Part shown: one piece after another, positions 20,931 to 31,348 of the stretch
Position numbering within the stretch: position 1 is the first letter of the stretch
Layout: every line of letters starts with the position of its first letter
Origin: Platerodrilus igneus
Lineage: Eukaryota > Arthropoda > Insecta > Coleoptera > Lycidae
Length of the DNA stretch: 64,000 nucleotides
Direction: 5' to 3'
Assembly: GCA_036346225.1 (NCBI GenBank)
Contig: JARFIW010001215.1
Coordinates: 3,420,501 to 3,484,500 of the forward strand
The notes under the pieces: model-generated
What the model was told of the DNA's origin: nothing
The model's database searches: none
The model's input: only the letters and a program-made list of their open reading frames with translations
Translations under genes and position numbers: made by a program

Positions 20931-22680
20931 TGTTACGTATTTCTAGTAGACGCCACGTTGTGCGTCAAAGTTATGTCACGTTGGCTCGTAGCCGTGCGTA
21001 ACAAAAGAAAATCCGAGAAAAAAACAGTGACCGGGCTCAATCGGTGAGTGGGGGGGGGGGGGTTGTAGAAAGCAGACCAATCTATAAGGGATGCGGCTGT
21101 CAGGAGTAAGTACCAGTACCTGCCCTAAAGAACTTAGAATAGTAAACCTGAAAGAAAAACAAATTAGTCCTGCAAACCTGAAACAGAGAAAAAGCATAGC
21201 CTATTGATCAAGTATAAATTGTTCAGTACTTTATAGAATAAATAAGAGCAACTGTTTAGATAAACTCTATAATCTAACAACAGTAATAGCAGTACAGAAA
21301 AATTCTGAGTACAAATTGAGGCCATATTGGGGAGTAGCAAACGTTTCATCACACACCAATTAAACATAATTCAGGTAAAATGTAACAAAAAAATATAAAT
21401 AGGTAAGACATAATTACTCTAAGTAATTTAGTAAACTTTTTAGCAAAGACATAAATAAGTAGATAAGCACAATTGTTCTGAGTCATTCGGTATGGTTGAT
21501 TGTTCTTTATAAATAGGTAAGACATAATTAATCTAAGTAATTTAGTAAAATTTTTAGCAAAGACATAAATAAGTAGATAAGCACAATTGTTCTGAGTCGT
21601 TCCGTAGGGTTGATTGTTCTTTATTTATTTTTTTGTTATTAAATAGCGGGCAAGTCTATGGAAAAGGTATCAGAACGACAAGGAATATTGCAAAAACAAC
21701 GGGTAGATATTTACAGTAAGAACAAATAGGAAATAGTGCAACTTACACAAAGTCCTTCCGTACCGCTTCCTTGCCATTGCAGTGTGGGATCCACGATGTC
21801 TGGCACTAACGAAGCACTGCACCCTAGACTGTGAGGTTGTTGATGGAACTTATCACAACTTACCCTAATCACACTGACTGATTTCACTGGGGGTAGCAGC
21901 GGACCTTATCACGCGAAGGAACTAGGTATATTAGTTGCATAACCATACAAAAAGCAGCGAGGAACTTCAACCACTACTTTTGTATACCGGTAGTCTGTCA
22001 CAGTTTAAATATCACCAGACAAAGCAAGCAACAAAAGCCATAATAAGTAAATCACATGTATCACTAAAGGAAGTCCGTAACCATGCCCTTAACACCCGCG
22101 TGCATCGAGTTAAAAGTAGAACGAAACAGTATCGTTAACGTAATTCCTATATCGGAACCAAAGACCAACTACGACTCCGTGACAGTTAGTTCTACGGCTT
22201 TTTTTTTCCATAAGAAAGACGACTAAAAACGTTTAGTAGACACGCGTAAGCACTAAAGCCGTAGGTCGAAAGTTCTTCGAACACACGTGCGTCGAGTTTC
22301 GCCAACTCTACCACTCCTAGTTCAACCAGAAAAACCGTATCTTACACTTAATTTTTGACATCCCCCAAGCAAGAACAAAACACGACCCTTTTTTGTTTAT
22401 ATCTAATCCTACTAGTACAACTTCTGATCGCCTACCTAGACTGTATATCCACATATTAATTACAGCGGGTTTATTTATTAATGACAAGTGGGAAGCAATT
22501 TTACGAGTATTCCAATTTACAACTAAACCATCTTTTAAAATTAATACCGGCAAGTCAACTTGCATATCAATCTGAAAACTAGGCGGAAGTATTTACTTTA
22601 TACAAATCGCGATCCAAAAACGATGTATTTTAAGAATTAAGTAGACTAAAAATGTTAGGCCACCAAAAATGCACGTTACA
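20931..22680 (-). repeat. Gypsy-B LTR, 5' copy (1750 bp, with internal duplication)
   Basis: It matches 13453-15086 throughout but is longer because 21397-21510 is repeated in tandem at 21511-21624. Ends are TG...CA, followed by the ACGG target duplication at 22681. Confidence 0.93.
21397..21624. repeat. 114-bp tandem duplication within one Gypsy-B LTR
   Basis: The segment beginning AAATAGGTAAGACATAATTA and ending TTGATTGTTCTTTAT occurs twice head to tail here but once in the other LTR. The second unit differs at several bases, for example TTAATC versus TTACTC. Confidence 0.92.
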
Positions 22681-22684
22681 ACGG

Positions 22685-22946
22685 ATCCCAAGGTCCTGGG
22701 TTCAAATCCCGACACTGCCGACTGCTTGAAAAATGGCAAGTGAGCATTTTTCACCATAATTACTCCCTCGTTCGGATGAGAAGTTAAATGGAGATCACGT
22801 GTGTGAGTGTTGTCACGCACGTTTTAAGATTCCTACCTTGCCTGGAACGGCAAGGGTTCGGCAAAATTTTAATTTCCAGGCAACAAAAAGCTCGCCTCCT
22901 AGCCAATGTAGTAACTTCGGGTGGAGCATTGGAAATGTAAATGTAA
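22685..22946 (+). mobile_element. tRNA-SINE copy 1, body (split by Gypsy-B)
   Basis: Continues the head at 13413-13452. It has the Pol III B box GGTTCAAATCCC (about 22696), then the family core (CCTCGTTCGGATGAGA, then GTTGTCACGCACGTT), then the 3' part GGGTGGAGCATTGGAAATG. The whole SINE is about 300 bp. The 3' tail is ATGTAAATGTA-like and is followed by the LINE target duplication copy at 22947-22960. Confidence 0.87.
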
Positions 22947-22960
22947 TGTATACTTGAGAG

Positions 22961-23199
22961 ATAATGTGGTGGTTTTCCGTTGTCTTCCACATCACGGTAG
23001 TGTGTCTTAGACTGCCATACCGACCCCTATGGTCTCTGCCAATCTAAGTACTGAAAGAGCCGCTGCCTTCTTTCGGGGAACTGTCTTAGTCCGGTTCCTT
23101 ACTAGCGACCCTACTACTTTGGTTGGACCTGTAGTTTGACTCTTTAGCGCATTAGAACACGCAAGCCATTTCACCTGTTCTAGTAATGTAGAACTTGAA
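22961..23199 (-). mobile_element. RTE-like LINE copy 1, 5' leader (right of nested insertions)
   Basis: Its reverse complement matches the 5' fragments at 27695-27905 and 36215-36480, which stand upstream of the same LINE start elsewhere. Shared words are GGAAGACAACGGAAAACC and CGACCCCTATGGTC-like sequence on the opposite strand. It ends at 23199 against the target duplication ATGTAAAAATAAAAT. There is no coding frame. Confidence 0.82.
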
Positions 23200-23631
23200 A
23201 TGTAAAAATAAAATTAAGACTACAAACAGCATACAATACGGACGAACACAGGCTAAGAACTAACGTGTAGCAATTAAAAAACTCCAACAGTAAAGTAAGT
23301 TTGTTTTATAGCAGAGTTGATTAATACACTAGGTGATAGATAGGAAACAGAAAATTTAATATACAACTATCACGAAGACATGAATGTGTTATATGGATGG
23401 ATTACAAATCCTTAAAACATTGTAAAATAAATTTAAAAACCCATTTAATTATAAAACCTAAGATACATATTGGATCACATATATCTATTGAAACTATATA
23501 ATAAAGCATAAGTAGTAAATAAATTATTAATGTCATGTTTGTTATTAATATAGTTGGCTTAACGTTCAATATGGTAAGATTCTAGATAAAGTCTCCGTTG
23601 GTAACAATCTTCTCGTTCTAAAATTTCAACG
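23200..23631 (-). mobile_element. Penelope-like element, 3' untranslated part
   Basis: Non-coding A/T-rich sequence follows the RT-endonuclease frame and contains ACGTTGAAATTTTAGAACG on the minus strand. It continues at 10429-10162 after the nested insertions. Confidence 0.6.
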
Positions 23632-24400
23632 TTAGGTGGACGTGTGAGGATAAAGCGCAACAAGATTTGCCAACTTTGGCATCACTACGGTGTTGGGTGA
23701 GGCGATTACGCAGCTATGTTGGGTTTGGCCAACATACGAGCTGTTACAACTACAAGTAATCATGTAGACAACGTTACTGACTAAAGATTTTGGAGTTTTG
23801 TCTTTAAGAAGAGTAAACAATTTGTTAATATATTTTTGATGCTGACAAACAATGGAAGTACCAGGTATTTTTAACATTTTTTTAAGTTGAGGAATAAGGC
23901 GTTGAATATACGGAAGCATTTTAAATATGACAGTATTCTGTCTGTCTTGGTTTGGACGATAAAAAGTATCATTAATGCACCTCAAAATTAATTGTTTTGG
24001 ATAGCCAGTATTAAGTAACGTGGTAATTAGATCCATATAGTTCTTATTTTTAAATTCAGGTTCACATAAAGAATCAACTCTATGTTTTAGTGTCAGAATG
24101 GTGTTAACCTTTTGTTTAAAAGAATGGTCAGAAAAATAATTGGTGTACCTACTAGAGTAAGTGGGTTTCTTATAACAGTCGAATATTAACCGATTATCAT
24201 TATTTCTAATAACAAGGGTATCAAGAAACGGACTCTTTTTATTAATTTCTAACTCGACAGTGATTTGTAAACGAGGGTTGAAATTATTGAATACCATCAA
24301 TACCTCAACTTTTCCCTCTGGAATAGAACAAAGAATGTCGTCAACAAACTTGACCAAAAAGGGAAATTGAAAGACAAATTGAAAACTCTACGGCATCTAC
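23632..24400 (-). pseudogene. Penelope-like element: RT C terminus plus GIY-YIG endonuclease
   Basis: A minus-strand frame starts inside the RT catalytic region (VKFVDDILCSIP, the FVDD active site). It continues with the Penelope-typical EINKKSPFLDTLVIR and CYKKPTYSSRYTNYFSDHS blocks. It ends with a GIY-YIG nuclease core, VVYMITCSCNSSYVGQTQ. The conserved Arg/His region after the core is readable only in a shifted frame, so a one-base indel near 23710 disrupts the nuclease. The RT N terminus is absent and an in-frame TAG lies near 24388. The element is 5'-truncated. 23215-23631 is its 3' untranslated part, interrupted by the LINE. Confidence 0.88.
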
Positions 24401-24406
24401 ACAAAA

Positions 24407-24640
24407 ATGGGAGAAGAGACTACCGATGTAAAATCCTTTAACACAAAAAATATAGTTATAACGTCTTCTAGTAATCTGGAAAATATGTACGAGATCTTAA
24501 GCGAAACCATGAAAACAAAATCAGAGAAATTTGAAACACCTGGGGCCGGTTGGTCTTTGGAAAAAGTACTCTATTTAGAAATAAATATTAATAAGTATAA
24601 GCCGATGTGAGGAGTTCTAGGTTAAGAATAAATATTGTGA
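24407..24640 (+). pseudogene. Possible fragment of a Polinton-like protein-primed polymerase gene
   Basis: A 67-codon frame ends with FETPGAGWSLEKVLYLEINI then NKYKPM. The pattern G-x-GW-(S/T)-L ... L-x-(L/V)-x-INKY-x-PM followed by R-x-SS is one I associate with the N-terminal region of B-family DNA polymerases in insect Polinton/adintovirus-like elements. The RSS part follows here in a shifted frame after the TGA. Only this fragment is present, so the assignment is tentative. It directly abuts the truncated 5' edge of the Penelope-like element. Confidence 0.35.
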
Positions 24641-24757
24641 ATATGTATTTAGAAATGTGGTATACAAAATTTAAACTGTATTAGTAAAAATTGTCTGTAA
24701 TAAAAAGTTTTAAGAATGGTTTTTAGATTTTCTTTTAGGTATGAGGTATTAGGTATG

Positions 24758-24759
<2 letters not shown>

Positions 24760-24795
<36 letters not shown>
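24760..24795. repeat. (TG)n microsatellite
   Basis: About 18 TG units, preceded by an imperfect AGGTATGAGGTATT duplication. Confidence 0.95.
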
Positions 24796-24800
<5 letters not shown>

Positions 24801-24814
24801 GGTAAGAGGTGGTC

Positions 24815-25735
24815 CAATTTTAAATCTATTTAGAGATTCGGATTCTGCGTAAAATTCTAGACTAATTTAATGTGACGCATGGTTAAAAAATTTATGCACA
24901 CGGCCAAAAAATCACTACCAGCAAAAAACTTAAAATGAGGGTAGCTCCCTGGGGGATGAGGCAATCTAAAAAATTCCTAGAGATTCGGGTAGCCGAGAAA
25001 ATTCTAATAATAATTGATACCAAACTAGATACATTTTTTTTGTTGGTTGAAACGACTAGTCGAAAAAAACTATTTGTTAGGTTAGCTTATAGAGCAAAGA
25101 GCAAAAATTTAGAGGTTCAGGACTTTAAAAGTGTAACTTTGTAAGGGGTGGTCGGATTTTAAATCTGTTTGCAGATTCGAATTCTGCGTAAAATTCTAGA
25201 CTAATTTGATGTATCGCATGTCTAAAAAAATTTATAAGAACGGCCAAAAAATCACTACCAGCAAAAAATCTTAAAATGAGGGTAGCTCCCTGGAAGATAA
25301 GGCTATCTGAAAAATTCCTAAAAATTCAAGTAGCTGAGAAAATTCTAATATTAATTGATACAAAACAATGTACATTTATTTCGAAACATGCTGTGGCTGG
25401 TCGAAGAAAACTATTGGGTTCAGAATGTTAGTGGTAAAAAAAATCTTAAAATTGGGGTAGCTCTCTAGGGGGTGATGCTATCGAAAAAATTTCTAAAAAT
25501 TCGGGTAGCTAAGAAAAATCTAATATTAATTGATACTATACAAGATATATTTATCTCGAAAGATGCAATGGCTAGTCGAAGAAAGCTATTTGGTTTAGAT
25601 GTGGGAGCAAATGTGGATGCTAAGATGAAAATGCAAGATATATTTATCTCGAAAGATGAAAAATGGTTAGTCAAAGAAAACTATTTGGTCCAGATGTGGG
25701 AGCAAATGTGGATGCTGGAGCAAATGTAATTACAG
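24815..25735 (+). repeat. Degenerate tandem repeat, about 330-bp units
   Basis: Two units start GGTGGTC at 24813 and 25146 and share GATTC(G)..ATTCTGCGTAAAATTC, GGCCAAAAAATCACTACCAG and AGGGTAGCTCCCTGG. A third, shortened unit starts near 25430. It passes into two copies of a 75-bp sub-repeat (ATATATTTATCTCGAAAGATG near 25546 and 25636, and GTGGGAGCAAATGTGGATGC near 25600 and 25696). Short open frames within it (24935-25144, 25472-25729) repeat the same peptide motifs but match no family I know. Confidence 0.75.
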
Positions 25736-27694
25736 GAACCCTGTTCTCCTCCTACTATCTTGAATATAGTGTTAGTGCTACGTAGCAGATGACACCCCGA
25801 TTAGTACTTATACATATTGCGCAGCAGCGGCCTGGCCTGTATTACTTTAGTTTTTGTTTATGTTTTGACATATTAAGTTTGTAAGCGTCTTGTCATTCTG
25901 TTGGATTGATAATTAAACATTGCTTGCATTCTAGTATTATTATTGTCTCATGCCAAAAATAATACATAATGGCTAATCCAGATCCGACATAAACGTAGTA
26001 TGCAGTCCGTTACGTATGTGTATTATACAAACGCATCTCAGTGATTTCTTGTCTTTATTTCTCATTACAAATTCGAAATATCTTTAGAAATTTGTGTCGT
26101 TCTATCTGGGGTTAGTCCATTATTGTCTTCTTTCGTGGTCCCAACCATAAGTATTTAACCTTCATTCGAAATACTTTATCAAGTTCCATATTACAGCAAA
26201 ACAGAAATGAAATTGGAAAAATGCAAGACATAGTTCTCACAACTCAATTAAGTCTTCACAAAACCCGTCTAGCGTCTCATCTATTCTAGAATCGTCTATA
26301 ATTAAGTTTGAAGTCTGAACCTGCACCATACAAATTACGCACATGGGAAATAAAATATCAGGCAGAAAATGTCAACGTCAACATTAACGAACATCATCTC
26401 CAATAGAATTCGGCACCGATAAAGATTTTAAACCATACGTATTCCTGCAAAGAGGGCGGAACTGACACAACCTAACATAACAACCTTAAAGAAGCGGTGT
26501 TACAAAGACTCATCACAAACAGTCCGGTAGCCGTACACTCTGAAGTCTTTATGTTCAATTTTATAAAGAAACTATTGACTTTTGTAGATGTGTGATCATG
26601 CTTTCTAACCTGCAAAAGCCGATGCCGGTTTAGCAAATTTTTAAATTTTTTTTTATAGGCTTAAGAGGACTCTTTATACACCAGAAACAATAAGGGATCA
26701 ATATTTAATAAAATGCTTGTAAAGATGAATCTATACAAAAGCTTTTGTTTCACGGCACGTATTTTCAAGGGTTGTTGACTAACATGAAGACAATGGTGGT
26801 ACTACATCATGAGATGTCTTCTATTGATAAATTTAAACCCTGCAGTTTATAAATGCAGAAGAGCTTCCTGAATTTGAAACGGTAGTAAACGGATCAGTGA
26901 AAATTATTAGCTCAGTGCCAGCGAGTTTAGGAATTTTGTGAAGAAGTGGGTGGCATTTCACGGTTTGATTATAACAAAACCTACTGTATAGGAGGATCTT
27001 TCAAAAAGCCTTTAGTCGTACCTATAGATAATGTATTTAGGTCCCGAAGGAACAATCACAAATGATTGATTGTAATTTTCTTTCAAGTAATGGTTGTAAC
27101 AACATACACCAATTTAAAAGGTTGAGAGCTTGAAATCAGTTTGTTTTCACTAAAAATGACTACTTTTAGTTGTTGCTAAAAGACTTTTAATCTCTTCCTA
27201 ACATTTAAGAAACATTATAAAAAGGAATAAAACTAGAGAGGAGTAGATCAAAACTAAAACACGCTCTTGAAGCATACTTGAGAAGATAGATTTCATGATC
27301 ACTCTTTAAGGGTTGTAATATTAAAGCACTTTGCGTAAAGAAAATGCCATCGCTACATGTTAGAAAAAGCGGTTTAGATCTGGAAAATGCATCTAAACTC
27401 AATAACTGAAACTTGGTAAAATAATATCATTGTATTTTTAGTTTTATACAGAATTCACGAAGATTCGTTATTCAAAATACAGGGTGTCGCGTAGGGCAAT
27501 AGAAAAATTTGAGGGTATAATAGAGAAAGTCGTTTGCGAAATATACTCATATCGAGAGCTGAACTCCTTCTGAGTTATTGGCATTTTTTTAATATTATTT
27601 ATCTGATATTTCAGTTATATTTACACTTAATTCTAACCTTTTAATACGTTGACATATTTTTAAGTTAATTTGACGTGTATATACATAGGTCCAT
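25736..27694. other. No gene recognised
   Basis: Unassigned AT-rich sequence. 25755-25960 looks LTR-like (start TGTTAGTGCTACG, late AATTAAACATTGCTTG, end near CATGCC), but no partner copy is visible. At 27478 a TACAGGGTGTCGCG terminus resembles a transposon end, with no matching right end seen before the LINE fragment at 27695. Confidence 0.4.
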
Positions 27695-27996
27695 TCTGAA
27701 CGGACCTGCACCTTGAAGAAGTTCTAAAATACTAGAATGGGTAGAATGACTTGCGTGTTTCAGTGAGCTAAAGAGTCGAACTATAGGTTTAGCCAAATTA
27801 GTGGGGGCAGCAGCTTTTTCGGTACTTAGAGTGGCAGTGACCTTAGGGGTCGGTATGGCATTCTAAAACACTATTACGATGTGGAAGGCAACGAGAAACC
27901 ACCACATTACCTCCCAAGTACACAGCGTAAATAAATTGTTATTAAACATGATGGCATCCTCTGGGGTAAAAAATTCCGTAGGTAAAATAGTCCCCC
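27695..27996 (+). mobile_element. RTE-like LINE 5' leader fragment
   Basis: Matches 36215-36560 and the reverse complement of 22961-23199 plus 13325-13412. It runs from TTCTGAACGGACCTGCACC through TTCGGTACTTAGAGTGGCAG and CATGATGGCATCCTCTGGGG to GTAAAATAGTCCCCC. There it is cut by a SINE. It carries the 5' end only. Confidence 0.8.
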
Positions 27997-28262
27997 ACAT
28001 GTGATTTTCCAATGCTCCGCCCGAAGGTACTACATTGGCCAGGAACGAGTTTATTTTACCTGGAAATTTTGAATTTTGCTGAACCCTTGCTGTTCCAAGC
28101 AAGTTAGGGATTTTTAACGTGCGTGACAACACACACATGCAACCTCCATTTTACCTCTCATCCGAACACGGGCATATTTTTGTGAGAAATGCTCGCCTAA
28201 CATTTTTCAAGGGATCTGGGGCACAATAGTCACACACATACCAACTACACCACGGAGCCGCC
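27997..28262 (-). mobile_element. tRNA-SINE copy 2
   Basis: Full-length minus-strand copy. The head GGCGGCTCCGTGGTGTAGTT with an A box lies at its high-coordinate end. The B-box region is degenerate. Core and 3' part are as in the other copies, ending CATTGGAAAATCACATG at 27997. Confidence 0.88.
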
Positions 28263-28280
28263 CTGATTTTTCGACCCTCA

Positions 28281-28500
28281 ACATTTGATTTTCCAATGCT
28301 CCACCCGAAGGTGCTATATTGGCCAGAAAGCACTTTTTTTTTACCTGGAATTTTGAATTTTTCCGAATTCTTGCTATTGCAAGCAAGGTAGGGATCTTTA
28401 ACGTGCGTGACAACACTCACACGGGGCCTCCATTTTACCTCTCATCCAAACGAGGGCGTATTTTTGTGAAAAATACTCGCCTAACATTTTTCGAGCGGAC
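28281..28500 (-). mobile_element. tRNA-SINE copy 3, head truncated
   Basis: Minus-strand core and 3' part of the family, lacking the tRNA-like head. It is flanked by a 15-bp direct repeat CCTGATTTTTCGACC (28262 and 28500), which is a likely target duplication. It therefore inserted as a 5'-truncated copy right beside copy 2. Confidence 0.85.
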
Positions 28501-28520
28501 CTGATTTTTCGACCACCAGC

Positions 28521-29649
28521 CAAGGTATAATTCCCTCTTCTACAGTGCAGCTGATATAATTTTTAACAACATATTTAGAGAAGTTAAAAATAGATTTTTC
28601 ACAAGTTCTGAACCATGGCCACATCCATCATGATCACATCAGTTGACTGTTGTTTTGTCAACATCATCTATTGATTAAATTAATGCTCATGTGGAGTCAA
28701 ATAATCAGTTCAAAAGTGTTACGAGCTCGAGGATATGATTTAGACTACTATTATTAACACAATCTCAATTTTTTTCAAAAGATGAAAAATTAAAATGGTT
28801 TTTACAGTTAAAAAAACTACGTAACTTTTTCCTTTCACTTTCTGATAATGCTTTGGGTGCAGCATTAAACATTTGTTGGATACAAGCAGTTTATAAACTT
28901 TAGGCATCAATTTTAAAAGAATTGAAAAACCTAAATGATGTGAAACCAGCAGAGGATGCTTAAACGCTTATAGTCAGCATAAATCAAGCTTAGCGTCTAT
29001 AATATTTTGTACCGGTAACTAAAATTTATTTAAGCTGCTGTAGCAGAGGCCAGGGTTTTGTAAAAATTACTCACAAGACAGTAAATGTAGTTAATGTTAG
29101 AGCAAATACCATCAAGACTCATGTAACTATATAGTTCTGCATTTTAGTTGCAACACATTTTATCCAACTGAAATGAGATTGACATTCCTTAAATTTTTTA
29201 GAAGAACATTTTTCTGCCAGAATGAACAGGAAACTTTGGGACCGTATAAAGTGATTTTGCATGCGACACTGACCTTAATACACAAAAGACCATGAAACAT
29301 CACAGGAAAATTAATTAGAAATACATCCATTTTCAATAAATTGCCTCTCAAGAGCATTAATCCAGATCGACCATTCTTTAAACTAAAGAAATTGAATCCA
29401 AAACAGGGACAAACTTGTTCAACGTATTACATCATACATAATAGATTGATTCAAAAGTACCAATATACTTCACTAAATCAGATTTTCCAATGCAAAAACA
29501 AAATCACGTGCCATCAAAACTGCAGGTAATAATTCTATCAAGAAGTAATATATTTTGTATATTTTGGTCTGAACAAAACATTATTAAATTAAAAATATAC
29601 ACTCGACTTCAACTTTATACAATAGCTAAACTGCAAAAAAACTACTAAC
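28521..29649. other. No gene recognised
   Basis: AT-rich sequence with only short frames (29160-29357 minus, 29341-29529 plus) and no known motifs. The part next to 29650 would be the beginning of an intron if the eEF1A exon boundary is genuine. Confidence 0.4.
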
Positions 29650-30402
29650 CTGTAATGGGAAACGTAGAGCTTTATCAGTTGGGCGACTTGGTGGCAAAAT
29701 ACCATCCAATCCCTCGATAAGACATTTACCTTCTGCTTTTCCTTCCTTACGTTCAACTGTCCATTCCTTAAACCATGGCATTTTGTCAGATGATTCCAAC
29801 ATATTATCTCCATTCCAGCCCGAAATGGGAACGAAACCAACAAGCAGCGGGATTATAACCAATTTTTTTAAATGTACGAAGACACTTCTTTTTAATTTCT
29901 TCAAAACGACTTTCTGAATATGGCGGTTCTGTTGAATCCATTTTGTTAACGCCCACGATTAGTTGCTTTACACCTAATGTAAGGGCCAATAAAGCTCGTT
30001 CACGAGTTTGACCATTTTTTGAAATTCCAGCTTCAAATTCACCCGTTCCTGCAGCGACTATCAGTACCGCACAATCGGCTTGCAAGGTGCCGGTAATCAT
30101 GTTCTTAATAAAATCTCTATGTCCAGAAGCATCAATAATGGTGACGTAATATTTAGCAGTTTCAAATTTCCACAAAGCAATATCAATGGTAATGCCACGT
30201 TCACGTTCAGCTTTAAGTTTGTCCAAAATCCATGCATATTTAAAAGAACCTTTACCCATTTCCTGAGCTTCTTCTTCAAATTCTTCTATTGTACGTTTAT
30301 CTATAGCTCCACATTTATAAATTAAGTGTCCAGTCGTGGTAGATTTTCCAGAGTCAACATGACTAATTACCAAGATGTTATATGAATTTTTTCTTTACTC
30401 AT
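29650..30402 (-). pseudogene. eEF1A: eEF1A pseudogene, N-terminal half ending at a splice donor
   Basis: Translation elongation factor 1-alpha, which delivers aminoacyl-tRNA to the ribosome. The minus strand begins ATGAGTAAAGAAAAAATTC and covers about residues 1-249 of the usual 462. It holds the G1 loop (SHVDSGKST, with Gly changed to Ser), [27 protein letters not shown] (family DAPGH) and [11 protein letters not shown]. Frame breaks occur right after the start (TAA at codon 12) and twice near 29850-29880. Coding similarity stops at PLQ exactly where CAG|GTTAGT, a good splice donor, occurs. Retained exon structure argues for a duplicated gene fragment rather than a processed copy. The remaining exons are not in the window. 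Confidence 0.92.
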
Positions 30403-30529
30403 TTTAGCTCAACTTGTTAATACTACAGCGTCAGAAATGAGGCCACAGACGGGGTAAAATAGTCCCCCATTTGGATCTCTGGTAGGGGACTACTTCGGGA
30501 GATATGAGCCGACAGTATAAAAAAAGAGT

Positions 30530-31330
30530 CCTCGACATTTGGCGAGTCGGAGGGTAAAATTTCAGAAGTATGAATCAAGTAGGTAAGCTAGAGAACCTGA
30601 AAATTGAAATGGAAAGCTTAGCAATAGACATAGTAGGGATTAGCAAAGTTCGCTGGCCAGAGGAGGGATTTTTGGAGTGAAGACGTAAGGGTGGTTCAGA
30701 CAGGATCGGAAGAAGAAAATTCTGGTGTAGGGATAGTTATGCGAAAAAAGATAGGACGACGTGTAGAAAACTACTTACAAAAGAACGAAAGAGTACTCAT
30801 GGTTACATTAGAATCTAAACCGGTAAATACAGTAATAATACAAGTATACATGCCCACCTCTAGCTACAGTGGGGAAGAGGTAGAGGCGATCTACAAAGAT
30901 ATCGAAGACATACTAAAATACGTAAAAGGACTTAAAAATTTAATAATTACGGGGGATTTTAATGCAGTGATAAGCGTGAGGGTAGGGAAAGAGCGGTAGT
31001 AGGTTTATTTGGTTTAGACACAAGAAATGACAGGGAAAATAGCCTGGTAGAATTTTGCGACAAAAACAATTTAACCATCACAAACACATTTACAACATCA
31101 TGCCACAAGACAAAACACGTGGAAGATGCGAAGAGATATAAGAAGATATCAAATAGATTACATTATTGTTAGACAACGGTTTAGAAATCGAGTAAAACAC
31201 TGTAGAAGCTCCCAGAAGCAGATATAGACACTGACCACAACTTCGTAATTATGAGGACGCCCTTAAATTTAAAATTTTTTTAAAAAGAAACAGAAAAAAG
31301 AACTTTGATTTTGAGAAACTAAAAGATACA
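30530..31330 (+). pseudogene. LINE copy 2 endonuclease (broken)
   Basis: The EEP endonuclease begins near 30565 (MNQVGKLENL) and becomes open at 30691-30999 with GVGIVMRKKIG, VIIQVYMPTSSYS and IITGDFNAV. It then breaks frame. The later YQIDYIIVR-like and DTDHN boxes are visible in other frames near 31155 and 31230. Domain order equals copy 1. Confidence 0.83.
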
Positions 31331-31348
31331 AATTACAAAAGATTTGAA

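Larger units (their letters stand above)
13453..22680 (-). mobile_element. Ty3/Gypsy LTR retrotransposon B, complete, 9.2 kb
   Basis: Two long LTRs (13453-15086 and 20931-22680) begin TGTTACG and end CGTTACA on the + strand. They enclose, on the minus strand, a lysine-type primer site, gag, a -1 overlapping pol and a polypurine tract. A 4-bp target duplication ACGG is at 13449-13452 and 22681-22684. Outside one internal duplication the LTRs differ at few positions, so the insertion is recent. It landed inside the head of a SINE. Pol has three nonsense codons and no frameshifts, so this copy is only mildly damaged. Confidence 0.95.

Noticed and set aside
24815..25735. CRISPR or other spaced-repeat array
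   Set aside because: Units are long, degenerate and directly adjoining without unique spacers, in a eukaryotic genome.
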